Below, piece after piece: positions 16,914-27,172 of a DNA stretch of 53,178 bases. Source of the stretch: Deltaproteobacteria bacterium (GTDB lineage: Bacteria > Desulfobacterota > Desulfobacteria > Desulfobacterales > G020354645); contig CP070652.1 in NCBI GenBank assembly GCA_020354645.1, forward strand, positions 2,024,322 to 2,077,499. Reading direction: 5' to 3'. The translations under genes and the position numbers were made by a program. Under the pieces are notes generated by a model that searched no databases, had not been told where the DNA came from, and worked only from the letters and a program-made list of their open reading frames with translations. Within the stretch, counting starts at the first letter, position 1. Each line of letters begins with the position of its first letter.

Positions 16914-18869
16914 TTACTTCTGATATAGACTTTGCTTCCTGGCGTTTTCAATAACCTGATATATCTGATCTGCAGTATAAAAATCACCCCTAAAGATTTC
17001 CTTGCCCCCCGGCGCATAAATGACCAAGAGCGGAATGGTTAGATGCCCTATTTTTTTAAGTCTTTCTTTACCAGCCGGATTTTTTCCGGTGATGTCCACT
17101 TTAATCGGAACAACATCATCTTCGGCAAATAATTTTGTGACCTTATCCTTATTCAAGACCCCTTGCTCGAGCGCTTTACAATTGAGGCACCATTCGGCCG
17201 TAAACACTGTGACCACAATTTTGCGACTGTCGATGGCTTCTTTGAAACGGCCGGGGGTGTAGTAGACCCATTCGATGGGTCCCTTATCGGTCAGCTGCAA
17301 TCCGCCATAAGCGGATCCTACCAGTATTATCAGTCCCAGACTGGCGAAAAAAAACTGTAACTTTCGCTTTTTTGTAATCCTAAAAGTACGATATACCAAC
17401 CAACCACCGGCGGTAGCAGAAAATCCCATCACCACCCACCAGTACAACTGATTTGGCGGATTAGGCGGTGTATTCAACAGCGCGCTCAATCCACCCCCGA
17501 TAAAATAGGCTGCAGCCGCCAGCATGAACAACCCCATAACCTCTTTGATCAGAATACTGGCTGGCCCAGTCTTCGGCATCTTTTGAATCAAAGCCGGGAA
17601 AGCCGAGAGCATCAAGTAAGGCAAGGCCATACCGGTACCAATTACCGCAAATGTAGACAAAGTTATGGCAGGTTGTTGGGACGTTGCCCAAACCGCAGCC
17701 GCACCCATGAACGGCGCTGTACAGGGTGTTGAAAGTATCGCCGTTAATACGCCCAGGCCAAAAGAACCTGGCAACGTCTCCTGGTTGGGATTAATCAGAT
17801 ATATAAATTCAGGTAAACGCACAGAAAAAAGACCGCACATACCAAACGCCATGATCGCAATGATTACCCCGATCCCAATGGTAAACACGGGATACTGAAA
17901 CAGCTGACTGGTTGCCGTAAACTCGCTTACCGTGGCAATTGTAGCACCCAGCCCCACCCAGAATACCAGCACACCGAAAAACATGGTCACTCCAAGTGCC
18001 AGGCATCTCTGGCGGTTCTCCGCTGAATTTGATAGGCTAATTATTTTAATTGGAATCAATGGTAAGACGCAGGGTGTGAAGTTAAGCAGCATTCCCCCAA
18101 AAGCTGCCGTTAGCCATAAAATCGTCAAGCCTGTCCGCGATGATACGTTGAACGAAAAATACCAACCGAAAAGATCGAAGCTCACCACCCCTGATGCCTC
18201 TGATGCAGCTGCTTCATAATTGTAGAAAAATTCCAGGTTAATTTTTGCAGGGATCGCATCCGTTTTGACCACCCGTAATTTTTCGTTCAACGTGACTTTT
18301 TTAGGGAAATAACATAGTTTTTCACTGCATGCCTGATACGCAACTTCTATTATCAGCTCTATTGTTCCTGCCTTTGCTTGCTCTGCCAGCTTCATTGGCA
18401 AATAAACCGTTGTCTGACCTGCAAATGACATCAGGTTCCCGCTGGCGTAATCGACTTCGAATGCCTGTGCCGGCGGGAATCGTGGCGATTCAATGGTTAA
18501 TTCTTCAGGGGCATTTTTAACGGTTACACGGGTAGAATAGGGTTTAAAATTATCAGATGAAACAATTTGATTTGTGTCAGCGTTTATGTGGTAACCATCT
18601 TTGATATTAAAAACGACAGCCAACGCAACCTGATCACCCGGACGGGCATAATCAACTGACCAGGCTGTCCGAACTGAAACCACATCGATTGGGTTCTCTT
18701 CTGGAACTGATAAAAGTCCTTCGGTCCCTTTCTGGGCCATGACAACGCTGCCGCCCGATGACGCGCAAAAGATGGCAAGGCTCAAGAACGTACAAAATAT
18801 GAACCATTTAAAAGTGTTAGGGTCTTTAGTCGGGAAAAAGGGTGACGCTTGTGGCTGGAGATAATTCAT
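16914..18869 (-). CDS. dsbD: Thiol:disulfide interchange protein DsbD
   Basis: Moves electrons from cytoplasmic thioredoxin across the inner membrane to periplasmic thiol proteins. The 651-residue protein has all three modules. The N-terminal domain (about 60-200) has the redox pair in YQACSEKLCYFPKK. The eight-helix DsbD membrane domain (about 250-510) has Cys in FTPCVLPLIP and STPCTAPFMG. The C-terminal thioredoxin domain has VFTAEWCLNCKALEQ and the cis-Pro block HLTIPLLVIY. I chose the ATG at 18869; a TTG at 18881 would add four residues. Convergent to the TlpA/peroxiredoxin/selenoprotein group, which it plausibly serves. Confidence 0.93.
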   Translation of the reverse strand: MNYLQPQASPFFPTKDPNTFKWFIFCTFLSLAIFCASSGGSVVMAQKGTEGLLSVPEENPIDVVSVRTAWSVDYARPGDQVALAVVFNIKDGYHINADTNQIVSSDNFKPYSTRVTVKNAPEELTIESPRFPPAQAFEVDYASGNLMSFAGQTTVYLPMKLAEQAKAGTIELIIEVAYQACSEKLCYFPKKVTLNEKLRVVKTDAIPAKINLEFFYNYEAAASEASGVVSFDLFGWYFSFNVSSRTGLTILWLTAAFGGMLLNFTPCVLPLIPIKIISLSNSAENRQRCLALGVTMFFGVLVFWVGLGATIATVSEFTATSQLFQYPVFTIGIGVIIAIMAFGMCGLFSVRLPEFIYLINPNQETLPGSFGLGVLTAILSTPCTAPFMGAAAVWATSQQPAITLSTFAVIGTGMALPYLMLSAFPALIQKMPKTGPASILIKEVMGLFMLAAAAYFIGGGLSALLNTPPNPPNQLYWWVVMGFSATAGGWLVYRTFRITKKRKLQFFFASLGLIILVGSAYGGLQLTDKGPIEWVYYTPGRFKEAIDSRKIVVTVFTAEWCLNCKALEQGVLNKDKVTKLFAEDDVVPIKVDITGKNPAGKERLKKIGHLTIPLLVIYAPGGKEIFRGDFYTADQIYQVIENARKQSLYQK

Positions 18870-19074
18870 ACGTTTGTCCAACCGGTAGTTAGAGAATGTA
18901 CCAGTTTTCTGAAGCCCAATTCGGTCGTCGTCTTTGCTAAAAACAACAGTTGTGATGAATTTAATGAATTCGAGGGATTTTAATCTTAGTATTATTGGCG
19001 CTTTGATTTAGGCTTCAACCTTTTAGAGATTGAATTTGTATCATAGTGTTTGCCATTAATCCATGTTTGTTTAA

Positions 19075-19956
19075 TCATACCGGCAACTCAAGCGGTATGC
19101 CGCTTTTAAACCCCATTTCCTGAGCCTTGATGTCAAGGTGCAGGGTAGCGACCTGTTCAAGTGGCGGATAGATTGCACGATTTGCCAATCTATCGTCTAC
19201 AGTTTTTATATATTTCTTGCAGTTGTCACATATGTCGACACGGTATTCTTTTTCTTCGTCGCTACAGAAATAATGGAGATTTTTGGCATCGGTATTTTCA
19301 CAAAAAGGGCATTGCACCCTTTTTCCAATCCATTTGTGCCAGCAGAAGCTGCAATTTAACAACCGCTGTCCATCGTTGCCGAATAACGAAAGCCCCGGGA
19401 GATTACCGCAAATTGGGCAGTACCCTTTTTCCCATGGAACGTCATCTTCAAGATAAGTTGATAGTTGTTCAGCGCCCAAAGTCAGCGAAGGGTTTATACT
19501 ACTGTATGTAATAAAGGCAAGTGGATTTTTGTCGATTGTTAGTTCTGCCGCTGTTTTATCAAAAAAGCTGTCATGGCCTTCAAGAAGACTCGAAAACAGT
19601 TCTTTCGGATTTATGGTGTTACCAAAGGAATCCAACAGGATTCCTGCGGTGATGGCCAATTCTCGGTTGGTTTTCTGGGCAATATGGCAGATCTCTTTGA
19701 AAAGTGATTGACCGGCCTCAATATCAATTACGAAGTCGGATGGATTGATCAATGGAAGTTTTTCCTGATTCTTGATAGATATCACGTCGGTTGGGAGTTG
19801 TATGGGATCAAGATGTAGATTCAATTTGGACGTTTCCTGAGCAATAAAAATCCTTTCGTGAAAAGACAGAATATCCGCATAGATGGGCCTTAATTTTTTT
19901 AACGTTTCAGCGGCCTGTTTAATTTGAGTTGATGGTATGGCCTGATTAGCGATCAT
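19075..19956 (-). CDS. fdhE: Formate dehydrogenase accessory protein FdhE
   Basis: Needed for activity of Tat-exported formate dehydrogenases; in E. coli FdhE is a cytoplasmic rubredoxin-like protein that binds the catalytic subunit. The 293-residue protein has the typical chain of four CxxC pairs in its second half: CPICGNLPG, CSFCWHKW, CPFCENTDA and CDNCKKY, the metal sites. The N-terminal half is helical, as in the family. It is on the same strand as fdhA and fdhB and follows them, separated by 198 bases that hold a strong stem-loop at 20096-20128, so it may be expressed at a lower level by partial termination. Confidence 0.94.
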   Translation of the reverse strand: MIANQAIPSTQIKQAAETLKKLRPIYADILSFHERIFIAQETSKLNLHLDPIQLPTDVISIKNQEKLPLINPSDFVIDIEAGQSLFKEICHIAQKTNRELAITAGILLDSFGNTINPKELFSSLLEGHDSFFDKTAAELTIDKNPLAFITYSSINPSLTLGAEQLSTYLEDDVPWEKGYCPICGNLPGLSLFGNDGQRLLNCSFCWHKWIGKRVQCPFCENTDAKNLHYFCSDEEKEYRVDICDNCKKYIKTVDDRLANRAIYPPLEQVATLHLDIKAQEMGFKSGIPLELPV

Positions 19957-20095
19957 GGGATCTCCTTTGAAATTGGTGCTAGATTCCGTTTATATTTACC
20001 TGATTTTAATTTCCTGTATTCCATGCAAATTTAGTTTTCAACGATCAAATATTTGGGCAATAATGGGAGTCTACCACACATTTGGATCAAATACC

Positions 20096-20128
20096 AAAGG
20101 GGAGAAGATCATCAACCTTCTCCCCTTT
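20096..20128. terminator. Strong stem-loop between fdhB and fdhE
   Basis: A perfect 12-bp stem (AAAGGGGAGAAG / CTTCTCCCCTTT) with a nine-base loop. The T-run is better on the plus strand (CCCCTTTTT), but the genes on both sides are minus. On the minus strand only TTT follows the GC part. It may therefore be an attenuator or an mRNA-end stabiliser for fdhAB. Confidence 0.6.
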
Positions 20129-20154
20129 TTAATTGGTTCTTTGCGCGACTTTTA

Positions 20155-20874
20155 CTACAGTAGACGCGAAGCAAAGTGGGTTATGGGTCGCAGCATTCTT
20201 CTTAACGCCGCATGACGTGTGATATCGAACGCATTATTCGAGGCTACCGCAAATTCATGGTACAGGTCGGGATCAAAAGCGACCATGTAAATGACCTGGA
20301 CGTCGTCGGCATCCAGCAGCGAGACCTTGGGATATTTATTCTTCACCTTTTCCAAACGCTGGTTGGCAAGGGTCGTCATTTCGGCCCGGTCGCCAAAGTT
20401 CATTGCGCCGGTCGGGCATACCTTGACACAGGCCGGTGCCAGTCCGTTGAAAACCCTGTCATAACACATGTCGCACTTGGCCAGGGCTCCGTCCTGCGCT
20501 TTGCGTGGTATGTTATAGGGGCAGGATTCAATGATTTCATCAGCGATTAAATTTTTTGTGTTGGCCGTGTATATGACGGCGCCGGTGCTACCATCCTTAA
20601 AGATCGCGCTTGGATCGCCTGCGGTGTCAAGGCACGGAGGCTCATAGCAGTGCCGGCACTGATCAGGAAAAAACAACCATCTCAGCTGTCCGTCAACTAC
20701 TGTTTCACGCATTCGGACCAGTTTATAGGTATCGAAGGAGAGATCTTCCGGGTTTTGATAAGAACCACGATTGATAGTTTGTTCGGCGGGAAGGCTGTGC
20801 CACTGTTTACAGGCAACTTGGCAACCGCGACAGGCCGTGCAAAGTGTCGTATCGATGAAAAATGACTTACTCAT
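20155..20874 (-). CDS. fdhB: Formate dehydrogenase iron-sulfur subunit
   Basis: The electron-transfer beta subunit with four [4Fe-4S] clusters. Ferredoxin-type Cys groups are visible in CTACRGCQVACKQW (about 12-25), CRHCYEPPC (about 73-81) and SCPYNIPRK. Further groups are KCDMCYDRV and PACVKVCPTGAM. At 239 residues it lacks the C-terminal membrane helix of E. coli FdnH, so it resembles the soluble periplasmic FdhB of Desulfovibrio-type enzymes. It starts 16 bases after fdhA, with AAGGAGGTGAT as ribosome site. No cytochrome or membrane gamma subunit is nearby, so electrons probably go to a soluble periplasmic cytochrome c. Confidence 0.94.
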   Translation of the reverse strand: MSKSFFIDTTLCTACRGCQVACKQWHSLPAEQTINRGSYQNPEDLSFDTYKLVRMRETVVDGQLRWLFFPDQCRHCYEPPCLDTAGDPSAIFKDGSTGAVIYTANTKNLIADEIIESCPYNIPRKAQDGALAKCDMCYDRVFNGLAPACVKVCPTGAMNFGDRAEMTTLANQRLEKVKNKYPKVSLLDADDVQVIYMVAFDPDLYHEFAVASNNAFDITRHAALRRMLRPITHFASRLL

Positions 20875-20890
20875 ATGTGATCACCTCCTT

Positions 20891-23800
20891 CTATATTTTG
20901 GCTATGTTGACCATAAAGGCTTTGGTTTCCGGAATCCGGGTGTTGGGATCACCCGTTGACGGGGTGAGCAGGTTGGCGCTCTCTTCTTTGCCACTTACAG
21001 GTTTTTGCCAACCGAAACACCACGGGAAACCGACCTGGTGGACCACGGTTCCAAGCTTTCCAGCTATTCTCAGTGGTTTGAACCGTTTGGTCACAATCGC
21101 CGTGCACTCCAGCGAACCTCTGGCAGATGAAGCTAATACGCGCTCGCCGTTTTTTATGCCTTTCAGCTGGGCCAGCTCTTCGCTTATTTCCACAAAGACC
21201 TGGGGCTGCATTTCGAGTAGCCAGGGCTGATGACGCGTCATAACGCCGGTCTGCCAGTGTTCAACAACCCGGTAGGTTGTTGCCACAAACGGATACCGCG
21301 GATCACAGGTTTGATAAATATCGGCCTTGGTTCCGTATTGTGGGGCGGTCGGATTGGTATAGACCGAACTCATGAAATTCTTTTCGACCGGACACTCGAT
21401 GGGTTCGTAATGTTCCGGAAACGGACCGTCAACACGGCCGGGGCCGAATATCTGCCCGTGGCCATGTTTTCTCATGATAAAGGCATATTTGCTATCCTCT
21501 CGCATCGACCCATCCGGATTTTGCATCGGATACCAGCCGCCGTCCGGAACATCACCGATCCATGTTCTGGAGACATATTTACCCTCTTTGACATCTCCGG
21601 CGAATTTGATGACCCAGTGCTCTTTATCCCAGGGTTGGCCTTTCAGATCCACCGAAGCCCGATTGTAAATAATGCGCCGATTGACCGGCCAGCACCAGGC
21701 AAACTCCGGATACAGACCGATATTGTTGGGAGCATCTTTTTGACCGCGGCGGGCGGCCATGTTTCCCTTTTCCGTATAGCTGTTGCAGTAGAGCCAGTTG
21801 CCGGAAGAGGTCGAGCCATCAGCTTGCAGAAAGGCAAAACTCGGCACCAGCGTTCCTTTTTTGAAAGCCTTACCGCTGACGGTGATATCTTCCTGAAAAT
21901 AACCGTTGATTTCTTTGGCGACCTTGTGCGGATCATATTCGCCGTTGGTTAGGTAATCCCATTTAAGACTAACAATGGGTTCCGGTAGAACGCCTTTGTC
22001 TTTTTTATAAGCTTGCTTGATTTTATTGCCAAGCTCCATAATGATCTGGCCGTCCGGCAGACTGTTTCCAAGTGGCTTGGGGCCTTGGTAGCGCCATTGG
22101 CTCCAACGGCCGCTATTGGTAATGCTGCCTTCTTTTTCAACCGATACGGCCGCCGGCAGAAAAAATACCTCGGTCTTGATTTTGGCCGGATCCATTCCAG
22201 GTCCGCGCCAGAAGGAACCGGTCTCGTTGTCAAAAATGTTGACGTTGACCATCCAGTCCAGGTTTTTCATGGCTTCGCGGTTTTTACCGGCATGGGCGCC
22301 GCTGCAGGCCGGATTCTGGCCCCAGACAAAAAATCCTTTGAAATTACCTTTGTACATTTCATCAAACAGATCCAACCATGAATAGTGTTTGCCGTCGTCC
22401 ACTTTCGGCAGCCAGTCATAGCCGAAATCATTGGTTTTGGTGGCAGCGTTGCCAAAAAAAGATTTCAGCATGCTCACCGAGTATTTGGGGTAATTCTGCC
22501 ACCAGTTGGCGCTGAGGGGATCGTTGCTTTTGGGTGTCCATTTTTTGTTATAGGCCGCCAGAGACACGTTGGATGCCCGCGGGGTTTTTAGATAACCGGG
22601 CCAGATGTGCCACAGGAGACAGTGATCGGTAGAGCCCTGTACGTTGGACTCCCCCCGCAAGGCATTCACACCGCCGCCGGCCACGCCCATGTTGCCCAAC
22701 AGCAGTTGAATCATTGCCATGGTCCGAATGTTCTGGGTACCCACGGTGTGTTGGGTCCAGCCCATGGCGTACATGATGGTAGCAGCCTTGCCTCTGGCGC
22801 CGGTGGCGCCATATGTTTTGTAAATTTTCTCAAGAAGCGCCTCCGGCGTACCGCTGATTTGGGAAACCAGCTTTATGTCGTATCTGCTGTAATGATTCTT
22901 TAACAGCTGGAAGACGCTGCGTTTATGCTTTAAGTTGCGATCCATCTTTGGTACGCCGTTGGCGTCCATCTCAAAAGCCCACTTGCTGTTGTCGTATTTT
23001 TTGGTTTTCTCATCGTAACCCGCAAACAGGCCGTCTTTGAATGTGTATGACTTGCCCACGATAAACGGTGCATTGGTGTACCATTTGATGTAGTCTTCAT
23101 TATAGAGCTTGTTGTCGAGGATATACTTGATCATGCCGCCGAGGATGGCGATATCCGTGCCTGAGCGCATGGGGGCGTAAATATCTGCTTTTGAGGATGT
23201 CCGGGTGAATCGGGGATCGACACTGATGAGTGTGGCGCCCTTTTGCTGAGCCTCGGTAACAAACTTGAAGGATATGGGGTGGTTTTCGGCAGCATTGCTG
23301 CCCATGATGAGAATACAGTCACTGTTTTTGATGTCAATCCAGTGATTGGTCATGGCGCCGCGTCCGAACGACTCTGCCAGAGCCGCAACAGTCGCGCTGT
23401 GTCAGATACGGGCCTGGTGTTCGATATAGACCAGGCCGATGGCGCGCATCAGGGCCTGATAGATCCAGCATTCTTCATTATCGAGTGCTGCGCTTCCAAC
23501 CGAGGCAATACCTACCGTGCGATTTACTGTTTGCCCGTTGGAATTTTTATATTGAAAAGTGCTGTCGCGGGTTTCTTTTACCCGTTGGGCGATTTCTGAA
23601 AGCGCCCAGTCCCAGGATACCTTTTTCCATTCACCGGAATAAGCCGCCCGATACATGGGAGTGGTAACACGTTCCTCGTTTTCAACCAATTGGGCCAAGG
23701 CTGCGCCCTTTGAGCACAGCGAGCCGCGGTTGATCACATGGTCCGGATCACCCTCGATGTTGATGACACGACCATCCCCCCTTTTGCTGGTATGCACAAT

Positions 23801-23977
23801 AGCGCCGCATCCCACTGCGCAATAGGGGCAAATGGTGGTGGTCTCCTTGGCATATCTGGTCTTGAGCATCTGGGCATGCGCTTTGACCGGCACAAGGTCA
23901 AATCCCAGACCACTGACAGCAAGACCGGCAGCCGTCGTACTGGAGATTTGGATAAATTGCCTTCGGGTTACCTCCAT
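20891..23977 (-). CDS. fdhA: Formate dehydrogenase catalytic subunit, selenocysteine-containing, Tat-exported
   Basis: Oxidises formate to CO2 at a molybdenum or tungsten bis-pyranopterin centre. Read through the in-frame TGA at 23404-23402, it is a 1028-residue protein. It starts at 23977 (MEVTRRQFIQISS: twin-arginine signal; AGGAGG eight bases upstream). The [4Fe-4S] motif is CPYCAVGC...CSKG. The selenocysteine is U192 in HQARI-U-HSATVAAL, matching the position and surroundings in E. coli FdnG (Sec196). The catalytic His follows the U directly, as in the family. The rest contains the pterin-binding regions and the C-terminal domain (GERVLASSARGSLE). Gene callers split it at 23402, with 20891-23353 as a false second gene. 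Confidence 0.97.
23369..23404 (-). promoter_or_regulatory. SECIS element of fdhA
   Basis: Minus strand: the UGA is followed by 17 bases and an apical GGC loop. Outer stem CGACT/AGTCG and inner stem TTGC/GCAG close it. The layout closely follows the E. coli fdhF SECIS (18 bases, then GGU). Confidence 0.85.
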
Positions 23978-24477
23978 AACGCTTTCCTCCTTTCTGGGTT
24001 TAACAATTCGTTTGATCAAGTGCCAATTTTCAATAGGGGCGAGGCACAGGCAATAGTGTTAGAATTTTAATGATGATTGATAGATGTTTGATAAACAGTT
24101 TACAAGAGAAAGCCAGCCAAATTGCCTTCAGTGATCAGGTACTTAAATTTTGTATTTTGGTAATCGGTTAAGGAAAGTTAGAATTATTGATTGGCCGGTA
24201 GTTATAATTAGATTAATAAAAACCGGTTATTATAAGTTATCCTAAAAGGTACCGATAGAGACAGCGCTTAATCTTTACTGAATAATATTTATGGTGTCAA
24301 GAAATAATGCTAATTATTTTAATAGTTTATGATATCAATCTATATTGTTTTAGTAGAGATAAAAAACAAAACACCCCATCCGACGGAGATATTTTTAGAC
24401 TATTATGATTGGTTTCAAAAAGACATTCAACAGAGTTGAATGTAGGGATGGAGACGGGTGATTTGAATATGAATGTC
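23978..24477. other. AT-rich upstream region of fdhA
   Basis: No gene is supported here. It must hold the fdhAB promoter on the minus strand. I looked for a GG-N10-GC sigma-54 pattern around 24005-24030 and did not find a convincing one. No terminator for the genes on either side is obvious. Confidence 0.4.
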
Positions 24478-24990
24478 TTATTGCCGGACCCAAAAATTTT
24501 TGATGGGAAAATGTCGCAAGCTTTCATACAGGGCGATCCCAGCTGCGGTGGATAAATTCAGACTTCTGATTTCCCGGGTGATGGGGATATGGTAGGTGAA
24601 TTCCTTATATTGCAAGAGAATTGATTTCGGTAATCCTCGGGTTTCCGAGCCAAAAATGAGAAACAGCTTTTTGGAAGAAGGCATGGACCAGAAGGGTTTT
24701 GCCCCCTTTTTGGTGAGCAATACCACCTCACCGTCTTTGGGCGCCATTGTTTTTTCAAATTTTTCAAAATCGTCCCAGACTCTCAATTTGACCTTATTCC
24801 AATAATCCAGCCCTGCCCGTTTGACCTCACGAGTATCCAGGGAAAACCCCAAAGGCTTGATCAAGTGCAGAAATGCTCCAGTTGCAAGACAGGTACGCCC
24901 GATGTTGCCGGTATTCCAATGTATTTGCGGAGAAACCAGAACTACGTGTCGTTCAAGCGTTTTGTGAGCAGAATGTGGTTTTTTTGGCAT
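24478..24990 (-). CDS. trmL: tRNA (cytidine(34)-2'-O)-methyltransferase, SPOUT family
   Basis: Methylates the wobble nucleotide ribose of tRNA-Leu isoacceptors using S-adenosylmethionine; acts as a dimer with a SPOUT knot. The 170-residue protein has the three family motifs: PQIHWNTGNIGRTC (N-terminal Asn/Arg motif), LIFGSETRGLP and the C-terminal IRSLNLSTAAGIALYE, which form the cofactor knot. Start at the ATG 24990 (MPKKPHS); a TTG at 25029 would add 13 residues. It stands alone, downstream of the fdhA promoter region on the same strand. Confidence 0.92.
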   Translation of the reverse strand: MPKKPHSAHKTLERHVVLVSPQIHWNTGNIGRTCLATGAFLHLIKPLGFSLDTREVKRAGLDYWNKVKLRVWDDFEKFEKTMAPKDGEVVLLTKKGAKPFWSMPSSKKLFLIFGSETRGLPKSILLQYKEFTYHIPITREIRSLNLSTAAGIALYESLRHFPIKNFWVRQ

Positions 24991-25123
24991 CAGCTTGCTG
25001 AACTGCGGAAGTTTATTTTGAAGAGTCAAGATAAGTCCCGATGGTCGAACAATAATTAGCTTTCGTCAAAGCCAAAATCAATCGAAATATATTTTTTAGG
25101 CATCACATGCTGCGGTGTCAGGT

Positions 25124-25435
25124 TCAAATAGGTTTGCCGCAATATGGACAGTATTTAAAATCTCTCTGCAGAGTGCTTCCACAATATCTGCAGCGCTGAT
25201 CCTGTTTATTTGCGTCTGGATAATAGTTCTGTTCAAATTGAGGAACCGATTTTTCGCAACTGTCGCACATGATAAATGGCTCGCCCTTTTTTACCCGGAA
25301 TATGGGAATAAAAAACAGGCTGAAATAATAATCAATCCTTTTATAGTAAGCCCGCCCCAAACCACATACCGGACATCGCCGGGGATTTGCATCAAGTTGT
25401 TTCGTTTTTGGTGAAATACCGGCTATCAAAAACAT
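25124..25435 (-). CDS. Zinc ribbon protein
   Basis: A 103-residue cytoplasmic protein with three Cys pairs: CPVCGLG (about 21-24), CDSCEKS (about 57-60) and the C-terminal CRYCGSTLQRDFKYCPYCGKPI, a classical zinc ribbon. The middle IDYYFSLFFIPIFRVKKGE is hydrophobic and is the typical core of the zinc-ribbon-15 family found in many bacteria next to unrelated genes. The role is not known. It is flanked by short gaps and has no clear operon partner. Confidence 0.75.
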   Translation of the reverse strand: MFLIAGISPKTKQLDANPRRCPVCGLGRAYYKRIDYYFSLFFIPIFRVKKGEPFIMCDSCEKSVPQFEQNYYPDANKQDQRCRYCGSTLQRDFKYCPYCGKPI

Positions 25436-25577
25436 ATGCTTTTAGATTCACTGTAAATTGTTCGGTATTGACTTTTGCTTATATATCAAAATACAAAGCA
25501 GACTGTCTGATGATGGGTTTCTTAATAAGAGTATACTTATAAAAACTTACCGCTGAGTCAACAGAAACTGATTATCG

Positions 25578-26417
25578 ATGATTATCGATTTTCATACGCA
25601 TATTTTTTGTCCGGAAATCCGAAAAAACCGGGAAAAGTTTTTTCCATCCGAACCTGCATTCGCGCAGTTATACAGTTCGCCAAAGTCTAGATTGGCTGGT
25701 GCGAACGAGCTGATAAATTCAATGGATGAACATGGAGTTGCTAAAGCGGTTGTCTTCGGTTTTCCGTGGCAGAACTCAAACCTATTTAAGAAACATAACG
25801 ACTATATCATGGCGGCCGTTGATAGATATCCCGAACGGTTAATTGGGTTCGGATGTTTTGATCTCTTCAATTCGCAAGCGTATCACGAAGCGGAACGGTG
25901 TCTTCGGCACGGACTTTCCGGCATCGGTGAAATTGCTTTTTATCATTCCGGCATCGATGAAACCCTCCTTGACCAATTAGAACCAATCCTTGACACCTGC
26001 TTGCAAAATGATGTTCCGGTGTTGGTCCATACCAATGAGCCCATAGGACATGCGTATCCCGGAAAAACGCCCATTACCTTGGCCCAAATATATGGACTGG
26101 TCAAAAAATTTCCGAGAAATAAAATTGTTCTGGCCCATTGGGGTGGCGGGATATTCTTTTACCTGGTCATGAAAAAAGAGGTTAAAGATCGCCTGAAAAA
26201 TGTATATTTCGATACCGCCGCCTCCCCCTTTCTTTATGAACCGATAATATACCGGCTCGCTATACAGACTGCCGGTGTCGATAAGATTCTTTTCGGCAGT
26301 GATTTTCCACTTTTACAACCATCAAGGTATTTCCAGGAGTTTTCAAAAGCTGGCTTAACCAAAACCGAAACAGCAATTGTTCAAGGAACCAACGCGGCGA
26401 ACTTACTCAAACTGTGA
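25578..26417 (+). CDS. Amidohydrolase family metal-dependent hydrolase
   Basis: A 279-residue TIM-barrel protein of the amidohydrolase-2 (COG2159) type. Metal ligands are visible in FHTHIF (H-x-H, residues 5-7), a His in LVHTNEP (about 151), the His in VLAHWGGG (about 189) and the Asp in FGSDFPLLQP (about 240). The family includes decarboxylases and lactonases; the substrate cannot be deduced. Single gene, with ribosome-site and promoter not clear; ATGATT at the start is duplicated just upstream. Confidence 0.85.
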   Translation: MIIDFHTHIFCPEIRKNREKFFPSEPAFAQLYSSPKSRLAGANELINSMDEHGVAKAVVFGFPWQNSNLFKKHNDYIMAAVDRYPERLIGFGCFDLFNSQAYHEAERCLRHGLSGIGEIAFYHSGIDETLLDQLEPILDTCLQNDVPVLVHTNEPIGHAYPGKTPITLAQIYGLVKKFPRNKIVLAHWGGGIFFYLVMKKEVKDRLKNVYFDTAASPFLYEPIIYRLAIQTAGVDKILFGSDFPLLQPSRYFQEFSKAGLTKTETAIVQGTNAANLLKL

Positions 26418-26488
26418 TTCCTTCGATACGTGGGGTGCCTCTAAACAAGTCGGCAATGCGTATACAAATTGATTTAGGCGACAGCGCG

Positions 26489-27172
26489 TTAAAGAGTGAT
26501 GCGGTGGAGTGCTTGCAGAATCGGTCCCATTTCTTGCCTGTGTTCAGGCGGAATCATTAACACCTTCATCGGTTGGTTGGGTATCAGTTCCCATTTTGTG
26601 AACGGAAGCGTTTTGGTCTGATAAGCGTATCGATTTTTTTCTGTGGCCAGACAAAGCAGGATATCGGTCAGATTGCCCGAGCCTCCATCAAAATCAAGAT
26701 GTTCGATGGTTTGTAAAAATACGCAATTTACGGTGACTGTGAATTCGTCCATTTCCGCAAATCCTGTTTTATGGCAGTTGCGTTTGGAGATCATACAGCG
26801 ACACCCGAAAGGTCTTGCCTGATAAAGGGAGCATTTATCTTCGCTTAGCAGTGGACACGATTCACACTTCAACGGCACTTCTTCATCAGGCAGACACCTG
26901 TCACGCATACAAAATTCAGCAATTGTGTTGGTGGTTATCTTGGGCTGAAACCGCTTTTTGCGTGAAGCAGATTTGACTGCCTGTAACCAAGCCGATTTGT
27001 GGCAAAATTCCGCGTAATCCACAATCCTGTATCCTTCCAGCGTAGTGAGTGTCACGTTGCGAGTGCAACAATGGGCGCAATATTTTTGGCACGCCACGTC
27101 CAGACTGCCAACAAATTCATCATAAAGTGCATAGAGTCGATCAAGTATTTTCAGGCGGATTGAAAGATTCAT
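26489..27172 (-). CDS. YkgJ family cysteine cluster protein
   Basis: A 227-residue protein with the conserved eight-Cys pattern of the YkgJ/Fe-S oxidoreductase-like family: CQKYCAHCCTRNV near residue 29-36, FCMRDRCLP, CESCPLLSEDKCSLYQARPFGCR, and later CVFL. The pattern K-C-x-x-Y-x-x-R-P-x-x-C-R is the hallmark and probably binds a zinc or iron-sulfur centre. Function is not established for the family. GGGGG lies eight bases before the ATG. It is divergent to the SLC13 transporter gene. Confidence 0.8.
   Translation of the reverse strand: MNLSIRLKILDRLYALYDEFVGSLDVACQKYCAHCCTRNVTLTTLEGYRIVDYAEFCHKSAWLQAVKSASRKKRFQPKITTNTIAEFCMRDRCLPDEEVPLKCESCPLLSEDKCSLYQARPFGCRCMISKRNCHKTGFAEMDEFTVTVNCVFLQTIEHLDFDGGSGNLTDILLCLATEKNRYAYQTKTLPFTKWELIPNQPMKVLMIPPEHRQEMGPILQALHRITL

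Noticed and set aside
21230..21952. Plus-strand ORF of 240 codons opposite fdhA
   Set aside because: Antisense shadow of the conserved catalytic subunit; composition follows the other strand's codons.
20891..23353. fdhA as two separate genes or a pseudogene
   Set aside because: The only interruption is TGA at the known selenocysteine position, with matching flanks and a SECIS hairpin.
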